A stretch of DNA of 64,000 nt from Anaspis maculata (GCA_949128115.1 OX421963.1:34269979-34333978), one strand, 5' to 3'; positions 1 to 11,996 are shown, counted from the stretch's first letter. Made by a program: numbers and translations. The notes: a model not told the origin generated them from the sequence alone.

Positions 1-3000
1 TATTACAAAATAATCAATCATCGCCAATTTAATCAAGTTCATTTTAATTATTCATTCCATAATTTTCAGACGTGCTGACATCAGCTAGCGTAAGAAATTG
101 GATACGTTTTCATCAAGATTTACATTCGGTTTCTGGAAGACAAGAACACCCTAATTACGCGCGGAAACCCTGCGACTAATCAATTCAACCCGTTCAATTA
201 ATCTCCTTTTCGCTTTTTTCCTAATTTATAAAACATTGGTGAACCAATTTCCTAGCGCACTTGAGTTAAATTCCCTGCCTAATTTATTAATCCTTCGTCC
301 AGTTTTAATTTCCACCCTTTCTTCCTTCTCGCCCATTTTCACTGGTACGAAAAGAAATCTTTACTATTTAATTGTTAAGAGTCTCTGTACTTAGGAGAGA
401 TGGTTGTTCAATAAGTATTATCTTGTTATTTCAAATTTACAGCCATTATTTCAGTTATCGATCAAATAATATACGTAAAATTTAGGGTTTACATTCCATA
501 GATTTCATATCCGGCTGGTGCTATAGTTTATAACGTACGGCCTTATCCAACAACTCTATTTCGAGCTGGGTTAGATATTCCACCCAAATCTACACTCCGG
601 TCAGGTGTACAGTTTATTGCAATGAGCCTCTAATTAATTAGCCTGCAAAAATTATGTTATGTTCTTTTCTTATCTTGAAGTGTTTCGAAGCGACACTGAA
701 TTTTCTTGGCATGGTTCAAGGGGTTCAGTTATTTTGGAACTCATCCTTTTCTTTCTTTCAAACTTTTTGTCGTGCGAAAGGGTTAAATCATTCATTCTAT
801 GGGGTAAAATTTCGCGTGAGAGATGTCGTCCAGACTTGATCCAAATATATATGAGAGCGCTGAATTTTCAGCAGAACTGACCTAAGGAAATCAATCTGAC
901 AGAAACGAGATCGTGCGAAAGGGTTACTGAAGCTTTCACCATTTTCTGGCGTCTTGAAGGTAGGTAGCTGAAAACAAGGGGCCTTATTTAAAAGCTCAAA
1001 GCAACTACAGGGAATTGAAATCGGCTTGACGCTTACGATGGCTGATCGAACTCTCAAGAACAAAACCTACTATTATTTCAGAAACAAAACAACTACTTCA
1101 AACTCATTAAACAATTAGCCTTTGATTATAAATAGAAATCAGACTTGCCTTAATATCTCCTTTCCTCGTAACTGATGCACTACAACTATTAACGGTGTTT
1201 TAGATTTCTGATCAACTTATTCTTGACGAGTGATACTTTTTCTTCCAGCAAAAAACATCCGTTGTGGTCGACTCCCACGACTCGAATCTTCTTCTTCTCC
1301 CCCGTCTCTATTCTTGGACCCTTCCTGTTACCACCCCTTGTCTCACGCCTCAAACTCCTGGCCTACAAACATCGCTGCCGGCATGCGGTGTCACCCCGAT
1401 ACCAGCCGGCAAAATCGATATCTTCGCATTCCTTATCCCATTTCCTTTCTTTCCTCTATCGCCCGTAATGCTAATTTATTCTAAAAATATTCAATTCCTT
1501 TTTATTTTATAATTTCAAGGCGTCCCATCACAGTATCTACCATAATTACCTAGATGGATGAACTGTCGTCTAAGTTGTAAATATGAGCGTACTCCTCGAC
1601 TGCATTACTCCAGTTGCCTACGTTTTGTTTCACAGGATCATCTTCGAATAATTAGAAATCAAAACTGAACTGACCTATGGGGTTGCATTACCCACCCTTA
1701 AAAATCCTTTTACCAGAACGTCTACACTAATCACAATGGCAGCTCTAAGTTAGGCCACGTCGCTGGCACCGCTTTGATGCGAGTCGGTCCGAGGGTGGCT
1801 TGGGCTGCGTGGAATTGATCTCGACGACGGCGACGCGACGATACCGATGAACGTCTCGAGCCTCGCGCGAGCCTCGTCGACGAGAACGCCTAAAAAACCA
1901 TCGCCTTGGTCGGACCCGTCGCATTTTTGAGGGCGTTCTTGACCGCCGGCCATCAACAAAACTGGTTCACATCTCTTCGGCGGCGAGGTACGAAAATGAG
2001 GGATGCTCCGATGCCGTGCCAGTGTCGGATTTACTTCTCAGCTTCGCTAACTTCTGTTGCAACAATGTACCTTGTAGAGTTGCATCTCGATTGGCAGATA
2101 GAACAAGGTTGTTAGGTATACACTGCGCGTTTTTTCACTTGAAGTTGATGTTCTGCACGCGCGAGATCGCCACTTCTGACCTGTAAGGATAGGCCAAGGA
2201 AACTATACCCTTCAGCAGCACTATAGAGACAGCACAATAGTTTATTATTTACGAATATAAGTATTAGTAGCAGATATAGCACGCGACACGCAATTAAGCC
2301 TCCGGTTCTCAAGACTGCCAAGCAAGAATTCCTTCCTGTTCCTGACCGTAATCTCGTGCTTGATCATGTCATGGGTGTTGCCGCCCATAGTCCCACACAC
2401 GTAAATGAGCAGTGACCCTCCTTCCATAAGATGAGCTGCGACATCCAGGAGTTCAGGAAGTCATCTGGGTCATTTTAGTACCCTAGTGATTCGAGTTCCG
2501 AGTCGTAATAAGTTGAAAAAAAACTGCTAGCTAACGAATGTTAAGAGAAATTCAGAGCAAATGAAATAAAAGCTTGACCTTTGTTTATCCAACAAAAAAA
2601 AACTTAAAAGCCACACCATCATTCCAAGTTTCAACATTGAGCTTTCACCATAAAATAATAAACGCGGCCTCATGATTTATGTTCTACAATAACAGCTAAA
2701 CACATCCCAGACCCGGTTAGTGAGGAATTAATTAAATTGCCTTAACATAACACAGAGAGGTCTTGCGGTTTTATACACCGCGACCATAAAACAAATTTAA
2801 TAATAATTTCTAGACAAATCTGGAAGAAAAGACCGCAAACCACGAGCGTGACAAGAATAGTAATTTATTAATAAGAGCGCGGAGTGCTTTGGAAATTGCG
2901 ACAGTTTGAGACATGGCCCACTTGAATTACATCTTTACTTCTTATTGTCCCAAGTGCCTTTTTAAAGAGTCCTCTCTGCCTCATGAAGTTATAATGTCCA

Positions 3001-4310
3001 TTGTCTATGTTGCGCGGAAGCTATACTTATTCTATATTATGGCCATACCGAGAGACATACCATAAGGAGAGGCGTCAAAACTTGATTTGATTTATACGGG
3101 TGAGGGTTGAGGGAGGAGGGGGAGTTTATATACAAGTGGAGCTATTGACAGTTCACAAGGGTAACTGTCAATTAGGGAATAATTGAGATTGAAAGTTTTT
3201 CCAGCCCACTAACTCCAATGGCCCGGTTGAAGAAAGGACCGAGTTCTCCGCCGACGCCTGTGCCCACGCCAGCGACGTTTCCCCAAAAAATGATTACTAA
3301 ATTAATGTTCATAGCGCGTATAAAATGAAATTATTAGGAAGAATCAAAGTCTTGGAGCTGGGGCGACTAATTGCAGGGCATTTCACAGAAAGAGGGAGCA
3401 GCTCTAGCGCAGAGGGAGCGCGAACAAAAAAACTGTTTCTTCTGCGGAATTTCAGAGTGTAGCGGCGGGCGGTATTTCTGTAGTAATCACTTGTTCTTTG
3501 AGGGCCCTCTCGGATTAAAGTCTACGGGTATAAGAGTGCGGCACGGCCGCGGTTCTTGGAACTTTGCCTCGCCGTCTTGAATTACACCACCAGCGCCACA
3601 CCACCCTAATTTGCTTTCAGTATTGCCGCCTACTTTCCTTGGCACTTAATTAAAATTTGTACAATTTGAACTTTGCACTAATATTCGCAACAAAAGAAGT
3701 TTTTGATACTTGACGAAAGTGGCGAGACCTCTTTTTGAGCTCCTCAAAAGTATCGAGAGCACAGCTTGGGATATCAAGACAGATCAAAATGTATGTCCTG
3801 CCCGGTAGTCGTTTCTCTTTCTTGGAAAGGAAGCCTTGTCTAGAGCATTTTTGAGGTGCGTGGACCACCTTGAAATTTTGCCTTCTTTAGAGTGAGGATT
3901 TTTCGGAAAAGTGGCTCGACTTTGAAAAAAATCGTGGTGCTCGATAGAGTTAAATTTTGACTCAAGGTGCTATACCGTACACTCAATTGTTGACCTTATG
4001 TATCGCAGGCAACATGACAGGGAGAGGCATTCTGGCAGGAGCTAGTAGCACACCATGCTCGTGCCCGTCGAACGGTGTAACGTGAGTCACCAGCCGTAAT
4101 TTTTTCCACCGCAACCGCAATACAATGCATTGTCAGTAGCGTAGTCTTCTAGCCGCTCACCTTTTGAACCGCTCACCACTAGTAGCCTGCTGAATACGCT
4201 AACCATAACATGTAATAGGAGGCAAAAAAGCAAACCGCCTCTATCTCAAAAAACCTTTTGCACGATTTAGTTCCCAGCTCTACCGCAGTTGGAAGTTTTC
4301 AAATGTAAAT
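1..4310. other. Unrecognised AT-rich DNA, no supported gene
   Basis: This stretch is mostly AT-rich and non-repetitive at the level visible by eye. Open frames are short (under about 90 codons), overlap on both strands and show no recognisable domain. A GC-rich island lies around 1750-1990 and is listed separately. I see no long palindrome, tandem array or transposon protein here. Confidence 0.5.
1756..1950 (-). CDS. GC-rich coding-like patch, unidentified
   Basis: A sharply GC-rich segment in AT-rich surroundings is open for about 65 codons on the minus strand. The peptide begins MAGGQERPQKCDGSDQ and is rich in Asp, Ser, Pro and Arg. Other frames over the same segment are also fairly open because the DNA is GC-rich, so openness alone is weak evidence. 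I see no signal peptide, membrane segment or known motif. It may be a small exon, a processed fragment or merely a GC-rich island. I do not recognise it. Confidence 0.15.
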
Positions 4311-4523
4311 CACCCACATAGCCCAGGTTCTATCGTGTTTCAGCATGAACTAATTTATGGTCGGCCAAATTTTTCATAAAACGATAGTTAAGAGTGTCTG
4401 CTGTAACATACCAAAAGTCCCCTAAGATCCCGTGTCGGCGTCCCCCTTTTTGGGGCGTTTTTCTGGAATATGACAGTTACGTTATAAATATAACACACAG
4501 ATATTGGGACGGGCGCCTGTCAC

Positions 4524-4608
4524 CCGGAATAGCTCAGTGGCAAAGGCTCTGCTTTCCGATTGATAGATCGCTAGTTCAATTCTCCTTCGAGACAAATTTT
4601 TTTTTTTT
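4524..4608 (+). repeat. tRNA-derived, SINE-like pol III unit (left arm)
   Basis: A perfect A-box-like word TAGCTCAGTGG lies at 4530-4540. A B-box-like word AGTTCAATTCT lies at 4573-4583, at normal tRNA spacing. A run of 12 T at 4597-4608 would act as a pol III terminator. The D arm resembles a tRNA, but the T stem and acceptor stem do not pair properly, so this is not a working tRNA. A tRNA-derived SINE head or small pol III RNA is more likely. Confidence 0.5.
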
Positions 4609-5002
4609 CGTGAAAGTGATTTTTTCCTTCTCCTAAAAATTATTCAAGGGATGAGAGTGCTTATTTTGAAGCATTTTCGACTTTTTTCTCAAGAAAATGA
4701 ATCTGTTAATACGAGTTCTGGACACACAAGCTAGAGGACAAGTGGAAATGCTCGTCCAGCATTATTATTGAAAATACCTGAATACAATTTCGCAATGGAC
4801 AGGTAACTACATTTTACGAGTTGAAAAATGTGATGGAAAAGCCATGATGACATCACCGAGGGCATCACAGCTTATTGTTTATTATGTGTCCAGAGCTCGT
4901 ATTAATAGATTCATTTTCTTGAGAAAAAAGTCGAAAATGCTTTAAAACAGGCACTCTCATCCCTTGACTAATTTTTAGGAGAAGGAAAAAATCACTTTCA
5001 CG

Positions 5003-5092
5003 AAAAAAAAAAGTGTCTCGATGGAAAATCGAACTAACGACCGATCAATCGGAAAGCAGAGCCTTTGCCACTGAGCTATTCCGGGTGACAGG
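5003..5092 (-). repeat. tRNA-derived, SINE-like pol III unit (right arm)
   Basis: This is the inverted partner of the unit at 4524-4608. On the minus strand the A box TAGCTCAGTGG is the complement of 5068-5078, and a B-box-like word TTAGTTCGATT is the complement of 5028-5038. An A-run at 5003-5012 becomes an oligo-T terminator. The B box is closer to the consensus than in the left copy, but the stems are again too poor for a functional tRNA. Confidence 0.5.
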
Positions 5093-5617
5093 CGCCCGTC
5101 CCAATATCTGTGTGTTATGTTTGAGTATCCTTTGTTTTTGCAGCTCAAAATGTTGAGAAGGTGTAATTTTTTCAATAAAATTTCTTTATATATAGAAAAC
5201 GTAACTGTCATATTTCAGAAAAAAACGCCCCAAGAAGGGGGACACCGACACGGGATCTTAGGGGACTTTTCATATGTTATAGCAGACACTCTTCACTGTC
5301 GTTTTATGAAAAATTTGGCCGACCATAAATTAGTTCACGCTTCGACTTGAATAGCACCTAAAATACCTGGGCTAAAAGTCAAACATGGACTTCTAGTGCA
5401 AAGGATCAGTTTTGGTCCAGTGTGTGGCAAGGCTGCTGATTAGATCGTAATGTCCGACATTCCGACAAGCAGTGTTGCAAGGGTGATAATTGTGGTTTTC
5501 TGAATTTAAATGAACTGCGATTATACGCTAGGTCTACGTATAATAATCAATTTTGTATGTTCGCGAATATACCCTATGCAACAAGATACCCGATGTAATG
5601 TGAGTGGTATTGTTATA

Positions 5618-6730
5618 CCGGGTGATCATTTGAAAACTATCCACCTGCAATAACTCCCGATTCCTAGTGAAAATGTCTTCTAGCAAAAACAGGTCGATTT
5701 TTATATCGAGGGGGACATCTAAAACATACATCAGCGATTTTCTATCTTTAGCCCTCTCGCCCCCACCTACCCCAACTTTGAAATTTCAAATGACACTACC
5801 TATTTTGCGATACATTAATTTCAACAGAATAAAAAAAATTTCCTGAAAAAATATTTCTAATATTTTTAACCCTATCTCTCTTCCCCCCTAAATTCTCTGA
5901 TTGTCCAATTAAATATTCTTGACCTCTCAATTCTCTTCGATGCAATCAACGCCATCCTGCGCAGCATCGAAAGAGAAAATTTTCTGTGAAAAAAGTGCTA
6001 CCCATATTCACCCCTTCGCTCCCCCCTCCTCACCTCAAAAATCTAAAATGAGAATACCTACTTTGTGATACATCAAATTAAAGGGAATTGAATTCTCTCC
6101 CTGAATACAATTTTTTCAAAATTTTTAAAACCCGCGTTTTCCTACTAAAATACTCTAAATGTCCAGTTAAATGGAAGAGAGGTTGAAAATTTCAAAAAAA
6201 TTGTTTTTAGAAAAAGAATTCAATTTCCTTTAATTTGATGTATCACAAAGTGGGTGATATTTTGATAAATTTTAAAGTTGAGGTGGGGGAGAGCAATGGG
6301 GTCAATTTGGGTAGCACTTTTTCCACCGAAAATTCTCTTCTTCGAAACTATTCAGGATGATGCTGACTAAACTGAAGAGAATTTAGGGGTCCGGAAAATT
6401 GAAAGGGACACTCAGAGAATTTTTAGGGAGAAGGGGGGGGGGGGGGGGGTAGAGTTAGATTTTTTTCAAATATCTTTTTCAAAAAGAGAATTTAATTTTC
6501 TCCAATTTGATGTATCGCAAGGTAGGTAGTGTCATTTGAAATTTTATTTTTGGGATGAGTGGGGGCGAGGGAGCTGAAGATGCCAAGAGCCTGAGAAATG
6601 CCTGAGAAATTTGCCAATGTATGTTTTAGATGTCCCCCTCGATATAAAAATCGACCTGTTTCTGCTCGAAGAAATATTGACTAGGAATCGGGAGTTATTG
6701 CAGGTGGATAGTTTTCGAATGATCACCCGG
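5618..6730. mobile_element. TA-flanked foldback element, CCGGGTG ends
   Basis: The element starts CCGGGTGATCATT at 5618 and ends AATGATCACCCGG at 6730, with TA on both outer sides (5616-5617 and 6731-6732). The arms match inward for hundreds of bases, including the segment with 'caggtcgatttttatatcga' near 5690 and its complement near 6640, and 'gtagcactttttcc' near 6320 opposite 'aaaaaagtgctaccc' near 5990. A 17-G run lies at 6433-6449. No coding frame is present, so it is non-autonomous. A diverged relative sits at about 24180-25070. Confidence 0.8.
6433..6449 (+). repeat. 17-base poly-G run
   Basis: An uninterrupted run of 17 G lies inside the right arm of the 5618-6730 foldback. The matching region of the left arm has only short C runs, so the run expanded after the arms formed. 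Such runs are error-prone in sequencing, and the exact length may be wrong. Confidence 0.7.
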
Positions 6731-6759
6731 TATAATAATACAACAAGATACTAAGTATA

Positions 6760-6892
6760 TACCGGAAATTTTTGAGCTGTAAAATATGAGTTTCTGTTGG
6801 TAACCGAAATGATTACGAGCGCGAAGCGCGAGTGGTCATTTCTGTATCCAACAAGCACGAATTATTGAAAGCCAAAAATTTCCTGTAATTAC
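6760..6892. repeat. Small hairpin (MITE-like) repeat
   Basis: Inverted arms 'ggaaatttttgagct' near 6763 and 'aaaaatttcctgta' near 6881 enclose a centre containing 'gagcgcgaagcgcgag', which is itself self-complementary. It lies directly after the 5618-6730 foldback. No coding capacity is present. Confidence 0.45.
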
Positions 6893-7080
6893 GAAGTCTC
6901 GAGATGTATTTGGCATGACAATTCGAACGACACGATTTTCTATTTTCATCCTCCATAATTGTATTTCCGTACCGGAAATTACACTAGTGCAATTTTCATC
7001 TAATCATAGCCTGATTGGTGGAAATTGCTGAAATAGCCCTTCTTTATTGGTTACGTTTTTGACAGTTAAGTAGTGAGATG

Positions 7081-8345
7081 AATTACCGATAGGTGAGGTG
7101 TATTATCGCTACATCGAGGATTTTCACGAGGGGATCTAAGTGTAAATCGAGATGTAAGCGATAATACAGGGTGTTTCAGATTTAAATCGCGTCCTTTCAG
7201 GAAGTGATGTAAAACGTCAAAAGAAGTAGACTTTCTCAGAAAAATATATGTCAGAAACGAATAATAAAGTTGAACCTTGAAAATCGATTTTTCGTCATAG
7301 GTTTGGAACTTTTCAAACGATTTAGTCACAATTTGAATGAAAGCTCACTGAGATAAGTCTGTATCAAACAATAATAACGCGTTCCATAAAAAAATTTCAG
7401 GGGCGTGGATAATTGGGGGTGCCCTCACTTCTTTCACCCCTATTTTTTTAACCCTCGGGTTTTGGATGAATTTATCATATTTTTTAATGTTACGTTCAAT
7501 TCTGAAGAAAAAGTTATTCTTGCAAAATTTTGATTAGAGGCTTCGCTCAAGATATTCGAGGTTGAAACTTCAGAAAACATCTCGAAAACACCACTTTCAA
7601 AGGCTCACAAATTAAAATCCAAGATAACTAATGATTTCTCTATTGGGATCGGTTTTCTAGGTGTTCCAAGTTGCTAAACCATGAGTTTTTGTAGGAAACA
7701 AGAAGTTTTCAGGAAAATATTTTTTTGGCTCTTGAAAGTGAATATTTTGGTGTGTTTTCCGGAGATTAAAACGCAAAAATCTTGAAAATGAAGCCTCTAA
7801 TCAAAATTTTGCAAGGGTAAATTTTTCTTTGAAATTGAACTTAGAATTCAAAAATGTGAACAATCTACAAAACTACCTCAAGGGGTAAAAAATAGGGGTC
7901 AAAGAGCAAAGGCATCCCCATTATTTACGCCCCTGAAGAATTTTAATGAACCGCGTAATTATCGTTAGATACCGACTTATTTTGTGAGCTTCGGTTTAAA
8001 TTTGAACAAAATCGGTTGAGAAGTTACGAAGTTATGACGAGAAATCGATTTTCAAAGTTCAACTTTGAACGCCTATATCTCCGTTATTATTCGTTTCTGA
8101 CAGATATTTTTCCGAAACAGTCTACTTCTTTTGACGTTTCCCATCACTTCCTGGAAGGACGCGATTTAAATCTTAAACACCCTGTATCGACTCTAGAGGT
8201 GTATTCGGTAAGACAATTGACCCAAAAACACTGGAAAATCTTCTTAAAAAAGTAGAAACTATTTGAATGTTGAGGTTGGTCATTCTGAAGGGGTGTTTTC
8301 ACCAATGACCTTGGTGGTAATACTATACGGCCTACTATTTCAAGT
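7081..8345. repeat. Dispersed repeat (copy 1), split by a foldback insertion
   Basis: Segments 7081-7166 and 8185-8345 together match, in inverted orientation, the continuous repeat at about 57525-57774. Shared words include 'gataggtgaggtgtatta', 'tctagaggtgtattcg' and 'ggtcattctg(g/a)(a/g)ggggtgtt'. The 1018-bp element between them is missing from the second copy, so it is a later insertion. The family itself is unidentified and has no ORF. Confidence 0.75.
7167..8184. mobile_element. Foldback element, CAGGGTG ends, TA target site
   Basis: The element begins CAGGGTGTTTCAGATTTAAA at 7167 and ends with its near complement CACCCTG at 8184. It is flanked by TA at 7165-7166 and 8185-8186. Almost the whole element is two inverted arms, for example 'cgaataataaagttgaac' near 7257 opposite 'gttcaactttgaacgcc' near 8056, and 'tctaatcaaaattttgcaa' near 7796 opposite 'ttgcaaaattttgattaga' near 7522. 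No protein is encoded. The flanking TA and terminal heptamer recur in at least five other elements in this window. Confidence 0.85.
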
Positions 8346-9774
8346 AGTGAGGAGCATTGTCAATGTCAATGCTATAATTGAGGACCCTGCACCCCGCAGC
8401 AACAAGGAGGTACCCGTATTTTCTAACCAAAATATGTGTTGAGTGTTGCGACGTTAGTCTATGCCGAAAAAGATTTCTTTGTCCTTTGGTGCAAAAAAAT
8501 GGTTTCATTCCTATCGTCTCTTATTCTGGGAACTGGGAACTAATTTATACACATACCTCTGACTTCTTTTTGATAATTAGAAATTATTTTTGTCTTTGTC
8601 TCCTGCGGAATTCAAAAATTACAGATACTTTTTTTTGCTGCAGAATGGTCTTCAATTAGCACTAGCTTCGAAGCGTTATTTGAAATATAGGAACCGAAGT
8701 TGCAGCCGTTGCATGCTTGCACGAACAATCGTGACCAATTTGCATAACTGTTTTGTTAACAGAACACTAATTTTTGCATTAAATTAAAATAAAATAGGTA
8801 CCCCGCATTGTAAAACCTGTATATGGGTGCTCCAATTCTTTTCCGAGTTCTTGGCTGTCCAGATGCTGCTGCGGCTAAGTGCATTTTCATTGTGACGTCA
8901 CGTCCGTTTTTCTCATCACGGCTTTTGTTTTAATTCCGTTTTAATTCCGGCGCGCGATATCCACGTGTTGCACTAATGAGCTAATATTTGACATGCTAAT
9001 TACACATTGTACGCAGTCCCTGCAGAGCACCCGAGCCTACCACCACCGGCAGGTAGGTATTATGAATGTAGCTTTAACGAGTGTGATTTGTTGCTGGATG
9101 CGGTCGGCAGTGACATTTGGATATGTGGTTGTGTGTTTTAGGACCGGAACAAACAGGTCCGAACCCCGTTTGTACAAAGGTGTGTGTACAAAACATTTGC
9201 GGGATTTGCGCCAAGGAAAATTTAAACGGAACCGCACGGAAAAAGCGGGAGTCAGTAATTGAAAGCTGCGTCAGTTTGTCTAAACTGGTCTACTTGTGGG
9301 ACTCCGCCGAATGTGGAGGGTCGTGAATAAGGTCCCTGGTGGTTAATCGGTCAAGGCCTCAAATTATGAAAACATTCAGCACAGACCTGTTTTTGTTTCT
9401 TTCCTGGGAGAAGTTCCATCTTTTCCCTTTAGCGCAACGAATTCTTGTACTGGCCTCGAAAACGGCCGCTTTGTGGCGCTGCCAATGCTTTTAATCCATC
9501 AAGGATGGAGTTAGATTGGTGAAATCAGCCGATGCGAAATCCAACGCTACAGGCTTATTCCTTGACAGAAATTCATCATTCAGGTCTCTTTGCAAGGCTA
9601 CAAGGATGTATACGTTGTTTCAGAAATATTGCTATCCCAGTAGGTCATGAAAATCTAAATGCAGCTTTAGATTGTTACAAAAAACGTCAAATCAAAAGTG
9701 TAAATCTCATGGAAACTTCATTATTTATTTTCAGGTTATAAGTCAGATCTTTCACTCCTTTCAGTCAGAAAGTA
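8346..9774. other. No recognised feature
   Basis: AT-rich DNA with short open frames on both strands, none over 93 codons and none with a recognisable motif. I see no long inverted or tandem repeat. Confidence 0.4.
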
Positions 9775-9784
9775 CGGTGTGGTG

Positions 9785-9998
9785 CCAGATTATACCAGCC
9801 AAAAATATACCACCACAAATATACCGGCAAAAATATACCAGTCAAAAATATACCATACCAAGGATACACCAGACAACAAATATACCATTCAAAAATATAC
9901 CAGCCAAAAAAATACCCAGCCAAGAATATACCAAGTCAAAAATATACCACTCCAAAAATATACCAAACCAGAAATATACCCAGCCAAGAATAGGGTCC
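9785..9998 (+). repeat. 15-16-bp minisatellite (ATACCA type), array 1
   Basis: About 14 degenerate copies of a 15-16-bp unit with consensus near AAATATACCAGCCAA run head to tail. The apparent open frames across it on both strands are produced by the repeat itself and are not genes. The array abuts the ~147-bp satellite that begins near 10005, with the joint at 'gggtccgtgaagttggcccc'. Confidence 0.9.
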
Positions 9999-10004
9999 GT
10001 GAAG

Positions 10005-10850
10005 TTGGCCCCACCATATCGGATTTCTAAAATTTCAACGACGGCATTTGATAGTGCTAGCAAAGTGCTGGCGAATGCTGGTATTTTTTTCAAAAATGCT
10101 GGCTTCCTGATCAAGAAAAAATCACTTTTGTGGGCGGGGCCAACTTCACGGTGGCCCCACCATTATAAAATTTTGAAATTCTAACAACTGCATCCGAAAG
10201 TGCTCGCGAAGTGCTGGCGAATGCTGGTATTTTTTTCAAAAATGCTGGCTCCCTGATCAAGAAAAAATCACTTTTGTGGGCGGGGCCAACTTCACGGTGG
10301 CCCCACCATTATGGAATTTAGAAAATCTAACTACGGTATCTGAAAGTGCTCGCGAAGTGCTGGCGAATGCTGGTATTTTTTTAAAAATGCTGGCTTCCTG
10401 ATAAAAAAAAAAGACAATTTTGTGGGCGGGGTCAACTTCACGGTGACACGGTGGCCCCACCATTGAGAAATTTTGCAATTTCAACTACGGCATCTAAATG
10501 TGCTCGCAAAGTGCTGACGAAAGCTGCTATTTTTTTCCGGAAATGCTGGCTTCCTGATCAAGAAAAATACACTTCTGTGGGAGGGGCCAACTTCACAGTA
10601 GCCCCACCATTATGAAATTTTGAAATTCCAACTACGACATCCGCGACAGCGAGCATCCGAAAGTGCTCGCCAAGTGTTGGCGAATGCTGATATTTATTCT
10701 AAAAATACTGGCTTCCTGATAAAAAAAACATATTTGTGGGCGAGGCCAACTTCAAGGTGGCCCCACCATGATAAAATTTTAGAATTTCAACTATGGCATC
10801 TTGAAGTGCTCGAGAAATGCTGGCGGAAAATAAGAGTAGCTACGCTACAC
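10005..10850 (+). repeat. ~147-bp satellite, array 1
   Basis: Between five and six tandem units are marked by 'gtggccccaccat' at about 10151, 10297, 10451, 10598 and 10757. Spacings of 146, 154, 147 and 159 reflect small indels, including an extra 'acacggtg' near 10446 and a 16-bp duplication near 10645. Each unit contains the G-rich stem 'ggggccaacttcacggtggcccc', read as GGGGCC facing GGCCCC, and a 'gaatgctggtatttttt' block. The same satellite occurs in inverted orientation at 19545-20785. Confidence 0.92.
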
Positions 10851-10973
10851 TGACTCTCTGACTTCGACCAAAAAGCAATTGTGTCATTGATATCCCTTTT
10901 ACTTGATCAAATCAAAACCCATACCATCATTAGTCATCGCATACATAAAAACGCAAGGGGATAAAGGTGCCCT

Positions 10974-11120
10974 CAGTCAGCTTATTTAGCCGCAAGTTTT
11001 AATTTTAGTCGCAAGCGCAGCGACGCCCATTGGCTCTTATGAACCAGCCTCCGCAGAGCAGCCAATAGCGATGCAGCGCTTCCGACTAAAACTAAAACTT
11101 GCGGCTAAATAAGCTGACTG
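10974..11120. repeat. 147-bp hairpin MITE-like element
   Basis: Near-perfect inverted arms: 'cagtcagcttatttagccgc' at 10974 pairs with 'gcggctaaataagctgactg' at 11101-11120. The pairing continues inward through 'aagttttaattttagtcg' and 'cgactaaaactaaaactt'. The loop contains 'cccattggctc' and 'gagcagccaatag', which also partly pair. No coding capacity. Confidence 0.8.
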
Positions 11121-11670
11121 AATGAACCTTAAGCAATTCAGCAAGCAAATTCTATACAATGTGAATGTGGCCGTCAACCGTACAGTCACCATACGTTCCC
11201 CTACAACGCTGGAGAGTTTATGCGCCATTTCACAGTACTTTTTGTGAGATTTTTTTTCACTCCGACTTAGTCTTAGTAATAAGCAATTCACAGTTAGCAG
11301 AAGAAGCTTTTTTTGTTCCCAGTTATTTCAACCTTGAAATTTCTAGCACAGGGAAAATTTGCTGGGTCCTCTATAGGTGTATTTTTTCTCGAAAACTTTG
11401 GTTACATAAGTTAGAAAAAGTTCGATGAAAGAAAATTTCCCTCAAAAATATCTATTATTCATTGGTTCAATGTAAGAGTAGTATCATCATTATTAACAGT
11501 ACCTACCCAGCAGAAGGGATGGAACAAGAAAGCCATCGAAACAAAACCCCACTGATAAATCTCCCACTGATCAAAAAATGTCTTCATTGTTATCGTTACT
11601 GAAAAACCCCCAACTGAAAAATCCCGCTAATAACCTAGTAGTTGATGCAGGGCAGAAATAGTTGTTTATA
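11121..11670. other. No recognised feature
   Basis: AT-rich DNA with only short overlapping frames. I see no repeat structure or gene. Confidence 0.4.
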
Positions 11671-11789
11671 CAACAAGGGACTAAAGTGGATTTTTAATCC
11701 CGGGGGTGAAGTTTGTTGCTCGAGGGCCCTTTGGGCCCGAGGGCAACAAATCACCCTAAGGGATTAAAAATAACTTTAGTCCCGTGTTG
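11671..11789. repeat. 119-bp near-perfect hairpin
   Basis: The left arm 'caacaagggactaaagt' and the right arm 'actttagtcccgtgttg' bound a hairpin. It pairs through 'tttttaatcccgggggtga' with 'tcaccctaagggattaaaaa' and through 'gttgctcgagggccc' with 'gggcccgagggcaac'. A related, shorter inverted sequence occurs at about 16895-16985, beyond the LINE. It is a MITE-like or solo hairpin repeat with no ORF. Confidence 0.75.
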
Positions 11790-11996
11790 AATACAAGACT
11801 TTTCGCAATACCGGAATATTTTCTGAAGCCGAGGAATTACAAAAAGAAATTCCAGTTTTTGGTGCTTTCAATAAATAAGAAGGCTGAATCGCTAAACGTA
11901 GGTACCTATAGCAACTATAGCAAACTGAAGTGTGTTGTCAAACAATGAACACAAATTTGACGTTCGACATTTTCTACATGGGCATTTTCAGTGAAA

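Larger units (their letters stand above)
4315..5385. repeat. Foldback element with tRNA-like units in both arms
   Basis: The left arm (about 4315-4730) is repeated in inverted orientation in the right arm (about 4880-5385), separated by a loop of roughly 150 bp. Paired landmarks are 'agcccaggt' near 4321 with 'acctgggct' near 5366, 'ggtcggccaaatttttcat' with its complement, and 'cctaagatcccgtgtcgg' with 'cgacacgggatcttagg'. The arms differ by scattered substitutions, so this is an old duplication or an old element. No transposase frame is present. Each arm contains a tRNA-like pol III unit, and the two units point towards the loop. Confidence 0.8.

Noticed and set aside
4530..4595. Functional tRNA gene
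   Set aside because: A and B boxes and a terminator are present, but the acceptor and T stems do not pair. It is better described as a tRNA-derived sequence.
7066..8255. Similar peptides from both ends of the 7167-8184 element (DVLHHFLKGRDLNLKHPV and a near copy)
   Set aside because: The duplicated peptide results from the inverted arms being read on opposite strands, not from a gene family.
9672..10184. 170-codon open frame and its antisense partners
   Set aside because: It runs through the ATACCA minisatellite and satellite. The Tyr/Thr/Ile/Pro/Lys-rich repeated text reflects repeat DNA, not a protein.
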